Part shown: piece after piece, positions 13,909-26,500 of the stretch
Layout of the letters: every line of letters begins with the position of its first letter
Numbering within the stretch: the first letter of the stretch is position 1
Source of the DNA: Strigamia acuminata
Lineage: Eukaryota > Arthropoda > Chilopoda > Geophilomorpha > Linotaeniidae
DNA: 60,000 nucleotides
Assembly: GCA_949358305.1 (NCBI GenBank)
Contig: OX442315.1
Coordinates: 20,922,427 to 20,982,426, forward strand
Direction: 5' to 3'
Notes under the pieces: generated by a model
What the model saw: the letters and a program-made list of their open reading frames with translations, nothing else
Databases searched by the model: none
Told to the model about the DNA's origin: nothing
Program-made: the position numbers and the translations under genes

Positions 13909-14626
13909 GTTGTAAAAAATAAAAAAAAATATTACGGAGCGGGGAAAAAAAAGAAAATAAACTGATAATTGTATGCAGCAGCCTGGAGTCCACATTTAGT
14001 GGTCTTAGAATAAGAGTAATTTTTATTTTTTATTAAATTAAAATTTGGTTTGGTTTAATGTACGATTCCAAACTGTTTATTTCATTCTTCAAGTGTCCTT
14101 AATTTGTTTTGTGACATTTATGAAGATTACATTACATTTAATTTGGCTCTTCCATTATCATTTTAATTGCTGGGTCTGCATTTCACTGTTTTCAACCATT
14201 TGTGGAAAAATTTTTGTATAAAAACAATAGATTCAAAACAGAAAAAAAATTTGACATCCAAAATCCCTTTGCAATAAAATAATGTTAATCGAGATATTTA
14301 ATTTTTTAACATTACATGATTATTTTTGCAACTTCACTCGTTATACAAATGCTGAGATGAGAAGTTAAACAAACTGATCCCGTAAGGCTTCTAAGGTTTG
14401 AGATTGTCTTGTTAAACACGCCTTCGATCGCTATGCTAAATTAATTAAACGTAACGTGAATACAATACTCTCGGAGTTTGCTTTCGGAATGACAGGAAGA
14501 AACATTGCAAACTAATTGTAGGGGAAGAGTTAATAAAAAAGCATCGCCAGGATGCCCAATTGTCCCGTTTCTTTTGATTCGTGTCCAGTAATGTTCACAT
14601 TTAGTTCACAGGATGAGTCAGTCTCT
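13909..14626. other. 3' intergenic region between convergent ETF1 and PANK
   Basis: AT-rich DNA that holds the 3' UTRs of both genes. Probable plus-strand AATAAA signals lie near 13918 and 13957. A repeat of the terminal-exon type is not seen again after 13908. Confidence 0.5.
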
Positions 14627-16719
14627 TCACTTTTTACAACCGGTTTTCATTAATTCAAACAAACATCCAACGGCACCGAAATAACCCTGCAAATACACGA
14701 AATATTAGACAATTCTTCATCTTTCTTTACTTCGCTTAATCATTTCGTGCCTCGTGTTCTAAAAAAAGTGCTTTGAGCGTTCCTCTAGACCAAAAGTCCA
14801 TTGCGTACGCTAACATTTTCATCGAGATTGTATTCACTCTTAGAAAGTTACCTACAAAAACGACTCTTTCGATACCCTGTGAACAGAGGAAGAAAAAAAT
14901 GCCTCATTTTGTTTATTAATTAATGTTTTCTTTCCATTCAAACCTCGTTTAGAGCGCACATTCTTGCAATAGAGCCGATGTTGTTCGTCAATGTAACTAG
15001 CGTTGCTCTGGCTAGATCCTCTTTTTTTACTAGGTTTCTTTTCTCTTGCGATGTCATCTGCCCAAAACTATAAAAAAAAATTATTTTAATACAAATAAAA
15101 CTTTTACAATATCTAATCATATCTAATCTAAATCTAATCATCGATGCCTCCCTCCGATCTAGCTTTCCAGCAAGGCTCTATTACCATAACCGCGTAGGTC
15201 GAATCGTCGAGTTGTTTTATGAAATACAAAAATTATTTGTACAATGAACTTGAATTTGTACAATGAAGTTCACCGTAAATGATCTGAATTAGGAAATATC
15301 TAATACTGGTTGGGAAATTTCCATTTTAGATTATTTTCAAATTGTTACTGACGCGTTTATATAGATTTCAAATAAAATTTGTATTTTGCAATAGAACTAT
15401 AATTATCAATCGCCATCGATTCATTGCAATTCATAAGAAACAACGGAAACAACTGTTTTATTTTTTCAATAAACAATTCAGATGTGTTTTCTGATAAATT
15501 TACGAATGATATAGAAATTATTGCAGTTTAAAATTTCCAAATTTCCAAATTAATTCTAATCTGTTAAATATCTTTATTCTTATATTGATAAATTCTTTAA
15601 AAATCCAAAGCACTAAATGATCCTTCACCTTTCGCGAAAATCTCTAAAATCATTCTAAAGCAAAATTTACACTCTTCTATTTCAATATTCGACGATTTGA
15701 CCGTCAGCGGTCGAAATTATTAATTCAATCCTAGTTTAATACCTGCTTGCAACAGTATCTCCGGACAAACCGAACTTGTCATAATCGCCTCCATAAATAT
15801 CTCGAACTAATTTATCTACATTGTTGCTGTCACCATTGGATGCAAGTTCAATTGCTTCTTCAAAAGTTTCGCAACCTGTTAGAAGACAGCATAACCCTAG
15901 GAATGTTCCTCCACCTAAACTGTAAAGAAAAAGGACAAGACAAATTTAAATTTAAATTAATTTAAAATTTAAAAAAATAAAATACCTCGTTCCACTGACA
16001 CGTTTATAGTTGTCAGGAGAATAAACAGCGAGTATGCTAACTCCTGATCCTACATTAACCACGAGGTACGGGTAGGGATCGCTGAAATCATACGGGAGTT
16101 TGCAGCATTTTTGTTCATCCTTTGGATGCGACCAGTAATAACATTCTGTGCTGTGGTACGCATCGATGTAATGAATTCCACGGATGAGTGAGTCTAATTC
16201 ATCAAACTTGTGCAGCTGCATGTTTACTTCCTGAAAAATTCCCTAATATTAATCGTTACTTTCAAGTTTAATCGTTAGTTTTGGTGCGCATTACTCGGAT
16301 AAAATCTTTTTCAAACTTGTAAGCCCCGCCACCAGTGGCGCAAACTGTGCTGGCCAGTGTGGCCATGCCTTTAGATTTGGCAAGTTCGAGGAAGTTTCCC
16401 ATTTCACTTGTAGGAAATCGGATGAAATGCAATGTTCCGTGTTGGCCGCCAATAATACAATTGTTCATCTAAAAAAAAATTAAAAAAAATTAAATAAATA
16501 AATAAAATTATTTCATTGAAATTTCTTAACCTGTAAATGTACGTCTCTTTGACCTGTGCGTCCGTAAGCTGAATTTTTGGTCAAATACCTTCGAATATTT
16601 CTCAGAGTTACCAGCTGAAAATCATCATCCATTTTGGAATCTGTAATGGGCACATCTGCCGGTTCGAAATACACCAACTTGACCAAAGTTCCTCCAATGT
16701 CCATCCCAAACCACGGCAT
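14627..16719 (-). CDS. Pantothenate kinase (PanK II type)
   Basis: This enzyme phosphorylates pantothenate, the committed step of coenzyme A synthesis. Minus-strand exons: 16531-16719, 16295-16468, 15986-16230, 15743-15919, 14944-15067, 14751-14876 and 14627-14686. Visible motifs are the ATP-binding start [25 protein letters not shown], the catalytic region [54 protein letters not shown], the exon starting [12 protein letters not shown], and [18 protein letters not shown]. The tail [17 protein letters not shown] crosses an intron whose donor is GC, not GT. About 360 residues, like animal PANK1-4 kinase domains. An acceptor-like ctgtag sits just before the start codon, so a non-coding upstream exon is likely. 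Vertebrate paralogue identity cannot be assigned. Confidence 0.95.
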
Positions 16720-18056
16720 TGCTACAGAAATAAACGATCAAAAGCACAAATTAGCAACAATTTCTATTTTTTATCTATTTTTTTTTCTTTTTCTAATATT
16801 TAAAACAATTCGAAAGGAATTATGCCTTCTACACCCAATGTGCAAGTGCTCCGTTCCCTGGATCCTCTGACTGTGTCTACCTTAAAATCCCTTCTAATAC
16901 TAACCCCAATTACGACACAATCCATTCTGTATCATCATATTTTGCTTGATGTTGTTGTTGTTGTTGTTGTTATTGTCTTGGTTGAAAACATCCCAATACT
17001 CCATGTTATAAGAATGTGGACGTTTTCCTAAATGAGATTAAGAGAATATTTCTGCATACTGAAAGTGCTAAAACACCTGAAGAGGCATCGCTCCAGACCA
17101 CAATGCAGAAAAAGGTACTCTCCGAAAAGGGGTTAAGAAAGAAAAAAAACAAAAACATGTTTGGGGGATTTTTTTTTTTGGTTATTCAAAATCAGCAACA
17201 AAAAAAGCAATGTTATATGACGTGATTTTTTTACTCAAATTGGGGTATTTTAAAGATCCAACTTACGCGGAAGAGATCCATTAGCAGTGCAGTCTGCATT
17301 TGTCTGAGTTGTTGATGCTGTTGCTGCTGCTGTTGCTGCCATTGTTGCGTCTTGTTGATTTGAAACTGGTCCCATCTGAATCGCCACCAACCTTCAGTGC
17401 TCTTGTGCTGTGTAAAGAGAGAAGTATACGTGCTCAAACTTTGAAGTTATTCGCCTTTTATCATTTTTTTTTTTATCAATTAAACAAGTGGATTATCATC
17501 CTACACAAACGAAATTCATCGCCAATAAAATCTACCTTCGCATGCAGAATTTCCTGCAGATGTTGAAAGGAATTATTGTTAATTTTGTCTGCTCTTACTG
17601 CCTACCTGCTGCTATTTCGTCTGCAAATCAACTATGCTTGGTGAATGACGTAAATCAACCGAATGAATAAATTCACTTCCAGTTTTGGAAAATCCTACGG
17701 AAGAAAAAAATTACACATTTAAAAAAAAAATTAATTATTACATCACAAGATTTACTAAGCCTAAATTATTTGTAAACACTATATAATCACTTTTGATGTA
17801 GCCGCAAGGTGCTCATTTAAACACATCGACCCTTTAAGAAGCCAAATCAAAAATTCCAATACAAATTCTTACTTTTACATGATTTCCACAGTGCAAAATA
17901 ATGAGTAGAAATGAATAAATCGTATCATTCCAGCGGAAAATAATTTTGAAGATTTTGTATGTTTACGAGTCACCCACTATGTGTCGTGCCTGTGTGAGTA
18001 GTGGCGTGATTCCAGTCCCGCCGCAAAGATCCGTCATATGGGAAGTGTGTTGCGTA
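16720..18056. promoter_or_regulatory. Divergent region PANK / PLPBP with Q-codon repeats
   Basis: Holds the promoters of PANK (minus) and PLPBP (plus). A TTG microsatellite lies at about 16950-16970 and a CTG-rich stretch at 17300-17345. Read on the minus strand, the latter gives a Gln-rich frame (17231-17437) ending at a perfect donor, CGC|gtaagt. Splicing it to the acceptor before the PANK start would put it out of frame, so it is more likely an untranslated PANK exon than an N-terminal extension. Confidence 0.4.
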
Positions 18057-19709
18057 ATGGCTGTCAGCAGTGAAAAAACAAATGAACCAATGGCGGTAGC
18101 TTTCGAAGAGATATTAGAAAAAATATCACTCGCTTATCGAAAAAGACAACCGGTAAGAATGAGTGAAAATTACCGAAAACTATGCACACGTGCAAGTTGT
18201 GCGAGACGTCTTCGATGCGAAAGAAGTAAATGAATCTCACAAAGAGGAATTAATTTACACCTGATGGTGTAGTATATAGCCGTAGCTGGATGTGGATTGC
18301 GCTCGTTTTCACTATCGCTTGTGTAAGGAAACTAAATGTTAAGACACAAAACTAGTAGTATATAAGAGCGCGGTATTTTCTTGAACGTGGACCTCCGGCC
18401 AAGGGTCTGGAAAAAATTGATTGGACTTTATTAAAATAAAAAAATGCTGTCGTCGAATTCAGGTTTCAAAACCCGAAGATTGAGTGTTTATCACGTGCTG
18501 CACACGTGTTAATAGTTAATAATTACCAACCTGATTACGTTTTATTTTGTTTATTTAGGAATTGGGAACTAAAAAACCGGAATTGGTTGCTGTGAGTAAA
18601 ACTAAACCATGTGATGCTATCATTAAAATTTACAACTTAGGGCAAAGACATTTTGGAGAAAATTACGTAAGAATCAAACAAATCTTATCTCGAATAGTTG
18701 TAATAAAATTCCGCCTATTTTATAAGAAACAATAATAAAAAATGCGGAATTTTATTACAACTATTCGAGATTATTGTTTCATCTGTTTCATTGTATTTTA
18801 AGGTACAAGAGTTAGAAGATAAAGGAACAGATGTGAATGTAAATAACTAATCTTTTGTTTTATTAAATATTTTTCCGCGTTGTAAAGAAATTTATGTGAA
18901 ATTAGATTCTTGAGAACTGTAGTCATATTCAATGGCATTTTATTGGTCATCTTCAAACAAACAAAGTGAACAAACTCACGGGTCAGTTGGTTATGGTGCT
19001 CGAAATACAGATAAATTAAATAACTCTTTTTTTTTCCTTTTTTTTATCAGCAATTCCTAATTTATTTTGTGTTGAAACTGTCGACACTGAAAAATTAGCT
19101 ACAACTTTGAACTCATCTTGGAAAAAATTAGAAAAAAATGATAAACTACGAATTATGGTTCAAGTAAACACGAGTGACGAGCCGAGTAATTCAATTATGA
19201 ATTTCGTAATTTTGTTTATTCATTCATATTTATTTCATTCATATTTTTATCCCTAGATAAGAGTGGCATAAAACCCAATCAAGTAACCGATTTGGTGCGG
19301 CACGTAATCGATAATTGTCCCCAATTAAATTTGATAGGATTAATGACTATAGGATCATTTGATCATGATATTTCAAACGGACCAAACTCTGACTTTCAAG
19401 TTCGAACTCCCAAATAATTATAGAAATAGCTTACATTCGATTAAATTAAAAATATATATCTTTTTTTTTTTTAGTGTTTAGCTGATTGTCGTAAACAAGT
19501 GTGTGAAAAATTCAATGTGTCTATAAACGATCTAGATCTAAGTATGGGCATGTCTCACGACTTTGAACACGCAGTAAGTTTGTTACTCATGCTTTATTAC
19601 AACCGGCTAATATGTCGTTTTACTTTACAAGATTGAAATGGGAAGTACAAACGTTCGTGTAGGATCCCGAATATTCGGAGACAGGGTTTATCCAACGAAG
19701 AAACCGTAA
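18057..19709 (+). CDS. PLPBP: Pyridoxal phosphate homeostasis protein (YggS/PROSC family)
   Basis: PLPBP binds pyridoxal 5'-phosphate and buffers its supply without known catalysis. Exons: 18057-18152, 18559-18666, 18803-18838, 18906-18981, 19051-19185, 19257-19399, 19475-19573 and 19632-19709. The PLP lysine lies in [63 protein letters not shown] and [14 protein letters not shown] follow in the family order. About 256 residues. I use the ATG at 18057. An upstream in-frame ATG at 17946 would add 37 residues without family support. Intron 2 contains a perfect 28-bp inverted repeat. Confidence 0.95.
18687..18771. repeat. Perfect 28-bp inverted repeat in PLPBP intron 2
   Basis: Arms 18687-18714 and 18744-18771 are exact reverse complements, starting atctcgaatag on the left, with a 29-base loop. 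Flanking bases pair further with a bulge. The repeat lies wholly within the intron between exons 2 and 3 and would form a strong hairpin in the pre-mRNA. Confidence 0.93.
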
Positions 19710-20063
19710 ATTGATTTACAACACGTACTGTTATTCGTATAATGTAAAAATATAAACTTTATAAAATAAATTTAATTACTCGAATGGACTATATTTCTAA
19801 TTTAAAAATCTAGTAGCTACGTCATTAAAACAACAACAAAAAAGCAAACATTATAAAAAAATGTGCAGTTTCCATTTTTGCAAATAATTATGAGAGTGAC
19901 GCTTGGATTTTTAATAAAAACTTCACACTATTTCTAGCAAAAAAGTCACTGCTTGTTATTCTTGCTTCCCTGGGTTATTGGAATAATCACACTAATACAT
20001 TGCCGTTATCCCTTTAATCAATGGAGTTTGTAAAAATATGGTTTACAAATGAACTTCCTCTTG

Positions 20064-20841
20064 TCACGACCGTATCGGTGCACTTTCTGTCAAAATTGCA
20101 ATTTCAATCTGAATTGATTTAAGGTTTATTTTTTTAACCTATTTAAAATGAACTAACAAGTAAGAAAAAAAAAAACAAGGATACAACTCGTAGTCCTCTT
20201 TCAATCGGATCAACAACAAGAAGCCCCCGCGGGATCCAAATCGACTCATTTTGTTCCTGGATAAACCGAGTAACTCGTTTGAGGCACTGCAATACATAAA
20301 CCAAGTTTTAGTTTTATTCATAAATATTTTCTGATCAACATTTATACTTTTTCATAGTGTGTTTCCATGCAAATATACACGAGATAAGCGGTGAAGCATG
20401 CTAAAAGGCCTTCGAAATAAGTTGTGCCACTAATTTTTTCTGCTTCACAGTAGTATGAATTGAGTGTGGTTACTAGATGTTCAAAGGTTGATCGTTCTAT
20501 CTGTTACACACATAAAAAAAATTATTAATTTGTCCAGACGTTCGCTGTAATAGTTTAAGCGGCAAACCTTATCTTCAAGTTCGGGTGGAAATTTTGTCTG
20601 GAATTTAACTCTTGTGCCATCTTGGTAATCTCTTTGGATGAATACTTTAGCGCAACCTGCAGTTGTTGCTCTTGCTGTCGGTCCCATTTCATCCATTGAA
20701 TGATTCTATAATTACATTTATTTTTTAAAAAAAATCACATTCCAATTATTATGGAGAATTATATCGACTCAACATAGCTCTAAAAATTAATAATTACCAG
20801 TCAAAAAATTTTAGGACATCGCTCACCTGCCCAGAAGCCAT
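20064..20841 (-). CDS. GOLGA7: Golgin A7-like protein (palmitoyltransferase accessory, Erf4 family)
   Basis: GOLGA7 partners the palmitoyltransferase ZDHHC9 at the Golgi and promotes palmitoylation of RAS proteins. Five exons on the minus strand: 20827-20841 (MASGQ), 20568-20705, 20348-20500, 20185-20286 and 20064-20108. Conserved blocks are [71 protein letters not shown] and [15 protein letters not shown]. The tail ends TESAPIRS, where human has YEDRGMSSGR. About 150 residues, near the family's 137. The tiny first exon was chosen because it is in frame and gives an ATG with a good donor. Without it, a start inside exon 2 (20692) is possible. The gene diverges from SUCLG1, 232 bp between starts. 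Confidence 0.92.
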
Positions 20842-21073
20842 TTTATTTTTATTTTATTTTATTAACAATAGAGCGCAGCATTGAATAAATACCTTAAGTT
20901 CACTTATGACGTCAGCTTTTGTACATAAAGCATAACAATAAGGATGAAATTACTACCTTCTATCGTTGCTCCGGAGTAGCCGCAAGATCCACCCTATGCA
21001 CATTCCCTTTCGGTTCCACCTTTTCGCTTCACCTCGTCTGGGGTCTATGCGGTTTGGTTTGGGCCCTGTCGAC
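20842..21073. promoter_or_regulatory. Compact divergent promoter GOLGA7 / SUCLG1
   Basis: Only 232 bp separate the two start codons. The part from 20960 to 21060 is less AT-rich than its surroundings. No TATA box is seen. Confidence 0.55.
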
Positions 21074-22523
21074 ATGATGGCTGCCGCTACCGTGAGCAAA
21101 ATTGTTTTTCGTACACTTTCAGGTAAAATATCGAGCAATTTTAAAGTCCAAATTGTTGCTAGATATAAATTGATTACATGAAGAGACATTCTTGATGAAA
21201 ACGTAGACACAAATGATGTATAAGGAAAAAAAATGACCGATTTGATGTTTTTGCAGGAGCAGGACCAAAATTTGGGGTTCGAACATGTTACAACTCAAAT
21301 AGGATGAACATGAAACTCGATAAAAACACCACAGTAATTTGCCAAGGCTTCACAGGAAAACAGGTGATTTAATATTGAAACATTAAATCATTCGGTGTAA
21401 ATACTAATCAACAATGTTTTATTATTCAGGGCACTTTCCACAGTAAACAAGCAATTGAGTATGGAACGAAAATGGTCGGTGGCGTATCGCCAAGTAAAGC
21501 TGGAACCAATCACTTAGGTTTACCCGTCTTTGCGTCCGTTAAGGAAGTAATTGAAGATATAACTGAAATATTACAAGATTATTAATATTATTATTTCCCA
21601 ACAAGGCGAGAGCGAAAACAAATGCGCATGCGACTGTCATTTACGTCCCTCCACCTGCAGCAGGAGCAGCCATTTTGGAGGCTATTGATGCAGAAATGCC
21701 TTTAATTGTGTGCATCACTGAAGGGATTCCTCAGCACGATATGGTCAAAGTTAAACATCGTCTTCTTCGTCAGAGTAAAAGTCGTTTGATAGGACCAAAC
21801 TGCCCCGGTATAATTTCGGTAAGACCCTCCAAAAAGACTAATAATACTGTAATAATAAATTTTAACGTTAAAATTGGTCCGATTTCAGCCAGAAGCGTGC
21901 AAAATTGGTATTATGCCTGGCCACATTCACCAAAAAGGAAAAATTGGAATTGTGTCGAGATCTGGAACGTTGACGTACGAAGCTGTCCACCAGACGTCTC
22001 AAGTCGGTCTCGGACAAACATTATGCGTCGGTATTGGTGGCGATCCATTCAATGGAACGAATTTCATTGATTGTTTGGAAGTGTTTATCAAGGATCCCGA
22101 AACTAAAGGTTGTGTTTGTAGTTTTTGTAAAATTAAATGTAAAATTAATATTTATTGACGAATATTTTTTTAGGCATCATTTTAATCGGTGAAATTGGAG
22201 GAAATGCCGAAGAACTGGCTTCCGAGTATCTGACCAAGCATAATTCAGTGAGTTTTGATTTTACGACTACTAAAACGAGAATTTTATTACTAACGATTAA
22301 TTTTTAGGGCCCCAACGCCAAACCTGTTGTCTCGTTTATTGCTGGCTTGACGGCACCACCGGGCCGAAGAATGGGCCACGCTGGCGCTATAATTGCGGGA
22401 GGAAAAGGCGGAGCGCAAGAGAAAATCGCTGCACTCACTGAAGCTGGAGTTAAAGTGTCGATGTCACCGGCCCAGTTGGGAACGACTTTGTTGGCCGAAA
22501 TGAAAACACGAGGTTTAGCATAA
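21074..22523 (+). CDS. SUCLG1: Succinyl-CoA ligase subunit alpha, mitochondrial
   Basis: The alpha subunit of the TCA-cycle enzyme that converts succinyl-CoA and NDP plus phosphate to succinate, CoA and NTP in the mitochondrial matrix. Exons: 21074-21122, 21257-21363, 21430-21546, 21606-21818, 21889-22108, 22174-22247 and 22308-22523. The first exon, [17 protein letters not shown], is a basic, acid-free mitochondrial presequence. [16 protein letters not shown] is the CoA-binding Rossmann part. [36 protein letters not shown] and the active-site phosphohistidine segment [10 protein letters not shown] (about 22360-22390) are intact. The product ends EMKTRGLA-stop. Two ATGs in tandem (21074 and 21077) are equally usable. 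Confidence 0.96.
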
Positions 22524-23567
22524 CTTCGTACTGATGTCTAGCCTTTTTGCATGTTTAACATGTTAATATTGATTGTTCAGATATAAAATTTGGTGTGTTA
22601 GATTCCAGACTACTTAGTTTAAAATTAGGAGCGGGTTATCCAGCTTTTATCATGGAAGAAAAAAAAAAGAAAAAATAAATATTGCAATTTCTGTTGACAA
22701 AGTATGAACTTTTTATTATTTTTTTTTATTTTTACATTTCCTAAATAATGCAAATACAAACTGAAATGATTCTTAGCCCCAAAGAGCAAGTAAAAAAAAG
22801 AAAACGGAAATAAAATGATAAAACGAAAACAACGTTAACACTGTTCGGTAACATTTGATTTGATGTCGAGACAAAAATTTGCAAACTTTTGAACTGACTA
22901 TAGTAGATATACTAAGACAGCACCGGTAAAAAAGAATTCCCAATTTTTTTTTTTTTGTTTACAACAAAAAAATTCTCGAAATAAAAAAAAAAAATTCAAA
23001 ATTCTAAAATAAAAAAATAACCCTTTAAAGTGTTTACAATAAAAGTTTATATATTTGATAGAATTGGTAGAAATACTACTGTATCAGGTAGAGAGAATAG
23101 ACAAAATTATTGTACTTTTCGGTGGAACTTGTGGTTAAATCACTTAAGCCATCTCCAACTTAAAGTAACATCCTTAATACTATTTGTATCCAACCCCCGT
23201 ACCCCCAAAGTTAAAGAGCAAAAACAAATTTCACGAATAAATTGTCTCAAGTGTTTTTTTTTTCTTCAGATGCAGATGAATGAGATGACTAGGAATTTTT
23301 TTTTTTTTGCTATTGTCTTAGCAATTGTCTTGGTAAAGAAAATAAATGGCCCCAAAATACTTTTATACTCAATTATTTGAGTGTGTGCACATTTAAGGAA
23401 GGGAAATTAGATTAGAACACCCAATCTTAGAAAAAAATTAAAAAACAGAAGGGGAAGAGAACAAAAATCAAACGTGGTAGTTTTTACACCGAATTATTAA
23501 CCATAAACTCCACCTAATCTTAAAATTATCTTGAGCCAAGACGAAGCTTCCCAGTCATTCTTAGTAT
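22524..23567. other. 3' intergenic region between convergent SUCLG1 and PDCD4
   Basis: AT-rich with several homopolymer A and T runs. It probably holds both 3' UTRs, a long one for PDCD4. The open frame 23030-23380 has no recognisable domain and is full of homopolymer runs, so I do not call it a gene. Confidence 0.5.
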
Positions 23568-26500
23568 TTAGTAACCGGAAGAATTCTCTTTGATTCGCCC
23601 TCCGTCTCCTTCAGACACGAAACGTTTGCGTCCCCTTAGAGAAAAAAGCAAAGAAGCAACCGTTAATATTCAAAAGCAAATGCACATTTCCCTCTCTGTG
23701 TACCTGGATGGCATCTTCCTCACTATTTCTTCCGACAGAAATGCATTCTCCTGACACTTGGCCACGAATTTTTCAAGAACACTATAAGCCGGTGGAACGT
23801 CGATGCAGATATCCGGCATTTCGTTAAAAACCCGTTCAAACCCCTAAAAAAAAAAGAATTTAAAAATTTTCTTTTCATTTACAGCATTAATTTTTGCTTA
23901 CTCTCTTCATTTGGTCGGGAGTCACGATAATACTAGCAAACAAAGATTTGAGCAATTTACACATCAAATCGATTGCGCGTTCTCCCATATCTTCTATCAT
24001 CATAATAAGAGCTTCGTAAACCAATTCGTGATGAAAATGAGGTACCTCCAAGTCCAACAAACAACGCGTGGCCTCGCTAACATCTCCCGAAGACAAATAT
24101 TCTTTCAGCAGTAAAACCATCTGCCAAAACCACAATTAGTTAAACAAAAATAAGTAAAAATCGCAATTAATGCGCGCCAACCTTTTTAATCAGATATTTC
24201 ACCGGTCTCGTACCACCTCCGACGCCCCAAACATTATCGAGACGTACCAGTCCATGTTTCATGTTAAGCAGCACGTCTGCTCTATTTAATGCCGCTCTGA
24301 ACAAAAATAATTTATTTACAAATTGTTCGCTTTAAAGCGCAAAATCCACCTCGTACCGGGCAAACTCGCATTCCACCTTCCCTTTGTAACCTAAAACATA
24401 TTTCGGCGGAAGGCAATCATCAGCGACACACCTTGCAATGAAATTACCAAGGATCTGCGTACAAAACAAATCATTTTTATCAAATTATTACAAATCCCAA
24501 TTTAATAATTACTGTTGGTGCTTCCGGTGTGTCCAAAACAATATCGGCCAAATTGCTAAGCAAATAATCAAATGCCCTGGCGATATTCTTTTGCGTCAAT
24601 ACTTTCATGTACAAATCAGAGATCAAAACAGACGTGAGTTCCCTTTGGGATGGCTTACGATCCATGGCAAGCATCACAGCAATAACTGATATCAGGTAAC
24701 GTTGGGTTCCAACATTCTGCTCCTCCAATGAAAGCTTCAAAAAAAATTAATTAAAAAATAAAAAATAAATAAATAAATAAATAAATAAATAAATAGATTC
24801 CGTACTGTAACTTCATTGGTATCGCCATGCTCGAAATATTCCAGAACAATCGGTTCGACTATTTTTTGCATTTCTTCTTCCGTTAAGTCTGGAGCAATCG
24901 ATTCCAACTGGATATTTCCCTGAAAGTTATTTATACATTTCAAAACAAATTTGTTTAAAAAAAAAAAAAAAAAATGATCAGGAAATTACCTGACTGTCGG
25001 AATCGTAGTTCGGATCTCTGGCATCACCGTTCATTTCTTCCTCTTCAACATATAATTCGCAACCAAGGAGCCCCCAGGTTCCTTTTCCTCCAGCCCCACC
25101 TACAAACGAGAAAAACAACTTTGCTTAGCACTTTTTGACATATTTTTAACCAAAAAATAAATAAATAAAACAAAATTTCGCAACATTTAATCACCCGCTC
25201 AATTAAATTAAACTTTATAAAATTAAAATATTAAATTAAAAAACGAAAATTTTCCACTTGGCAAACGCAGCTTTAGGTTTAGTCTGTTTCTATATCGATC
25301 AAACGCACACAAAATTCAAGGTCACGTCGCATCGTTTCACGGCCAAGGCCATTTAACGAGATCTCGCAACAAAAACATCATATGACATAATAAAAACATC
25401 CGTACATATGGGCAAAAAAAATAAATACCACGCCTCGAAATTAAGCCTAATCGTGGATCTCTGGTCAGTTAAATTAGACCTAATCTATGTTAAACATTTA
25501 AACAAGGATAAAAACAGAGGCGTAAATCAATTTCTTTGTACCCGCAACTCACTGGAACTTTCTGGTTCCAATCGATTCCAAACAAAACAAAAAAAACTTA
25601 ACCGTTTTCATACAAATAAAACGTATAGAATGCTGCTTAATTATGCATACAATTTCCGGTTAATTATTAGTTTATGACGCGCATCTCGAGATCATTTTTC
25701 ACTTTTTTCCAACCGCCAGATGGGAGTAAGACACAACCATAAAACGTAAAAAAAAGTCTTGTTTTTTTATTATTTTAAATTTCCAAATCGTTTTTTTATT
25801 TTTTTTCCTTTTATGATTCTTTTTTCCTTCATGCTGAGATTATTTATCGGATTCAGTTTCAATTTTCCTCCATTTCTATTCACCAAGGTGATGAAGGGCA
25901 TTAAATTACAATAAATGCAAAAAATACGTATAAAAAAAGGAAAGAATAACATTTTTTGTTATTCTGTGGAAAATTTACCTACATATTTTGCATTAATTTG
26001 TATTTTTAAATGACCCAATAGTGAAAAAATAACAGCCTTAGGAGTGAGATGCGTGAAAGCAGAAAACTTGAAAGGTCACCTTCATACTGGCTAGGGCCAC
26101 TTCCTTCCCTTCAACCTTTGTGCATTAATAACAAATAAGATTCAAAACATGCATTCACTTTTTCAATTTTCTACATTTCTTTTTTTTTTTTTTTTCTCTT
26201 TTCAAAAAAATATTAATTTCAGATTTCAAACCGTTTATAGGTCAGTTTCACTTTATCACTTAATATCAGTTTAATTTCTTATCGAGTTACGAGCTAATTT
26301 TTATTTTTTATTTAGTTTTTATATTTTTTTATTTAATTTTTTCTTTTAAAAAATAAATAAAAAACATCATTCAAAATTATGACAAGTGCTAAAGTTCTTC
26401 ACAGGCTGTTTGGCAGCTAACCAAATAACATTGGAGTGTTCACAGGTGTGATATTGTATTTAAAAAATTAAAAAAAAATTAAAAAACTTACCACTCAACT

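Noticed and set aside
17946-18056. Upstream in-frame extension of PLPBP
   Set aside because: Adds Cys-rich residues with no counterpart in the family; the ATG at 18057 fits better.
19400-19420. tRNA B-box-like ttcgaactc
   Set aside because: No matching A box or cloverleaf around it; it lies in a PLPBP intron border region.
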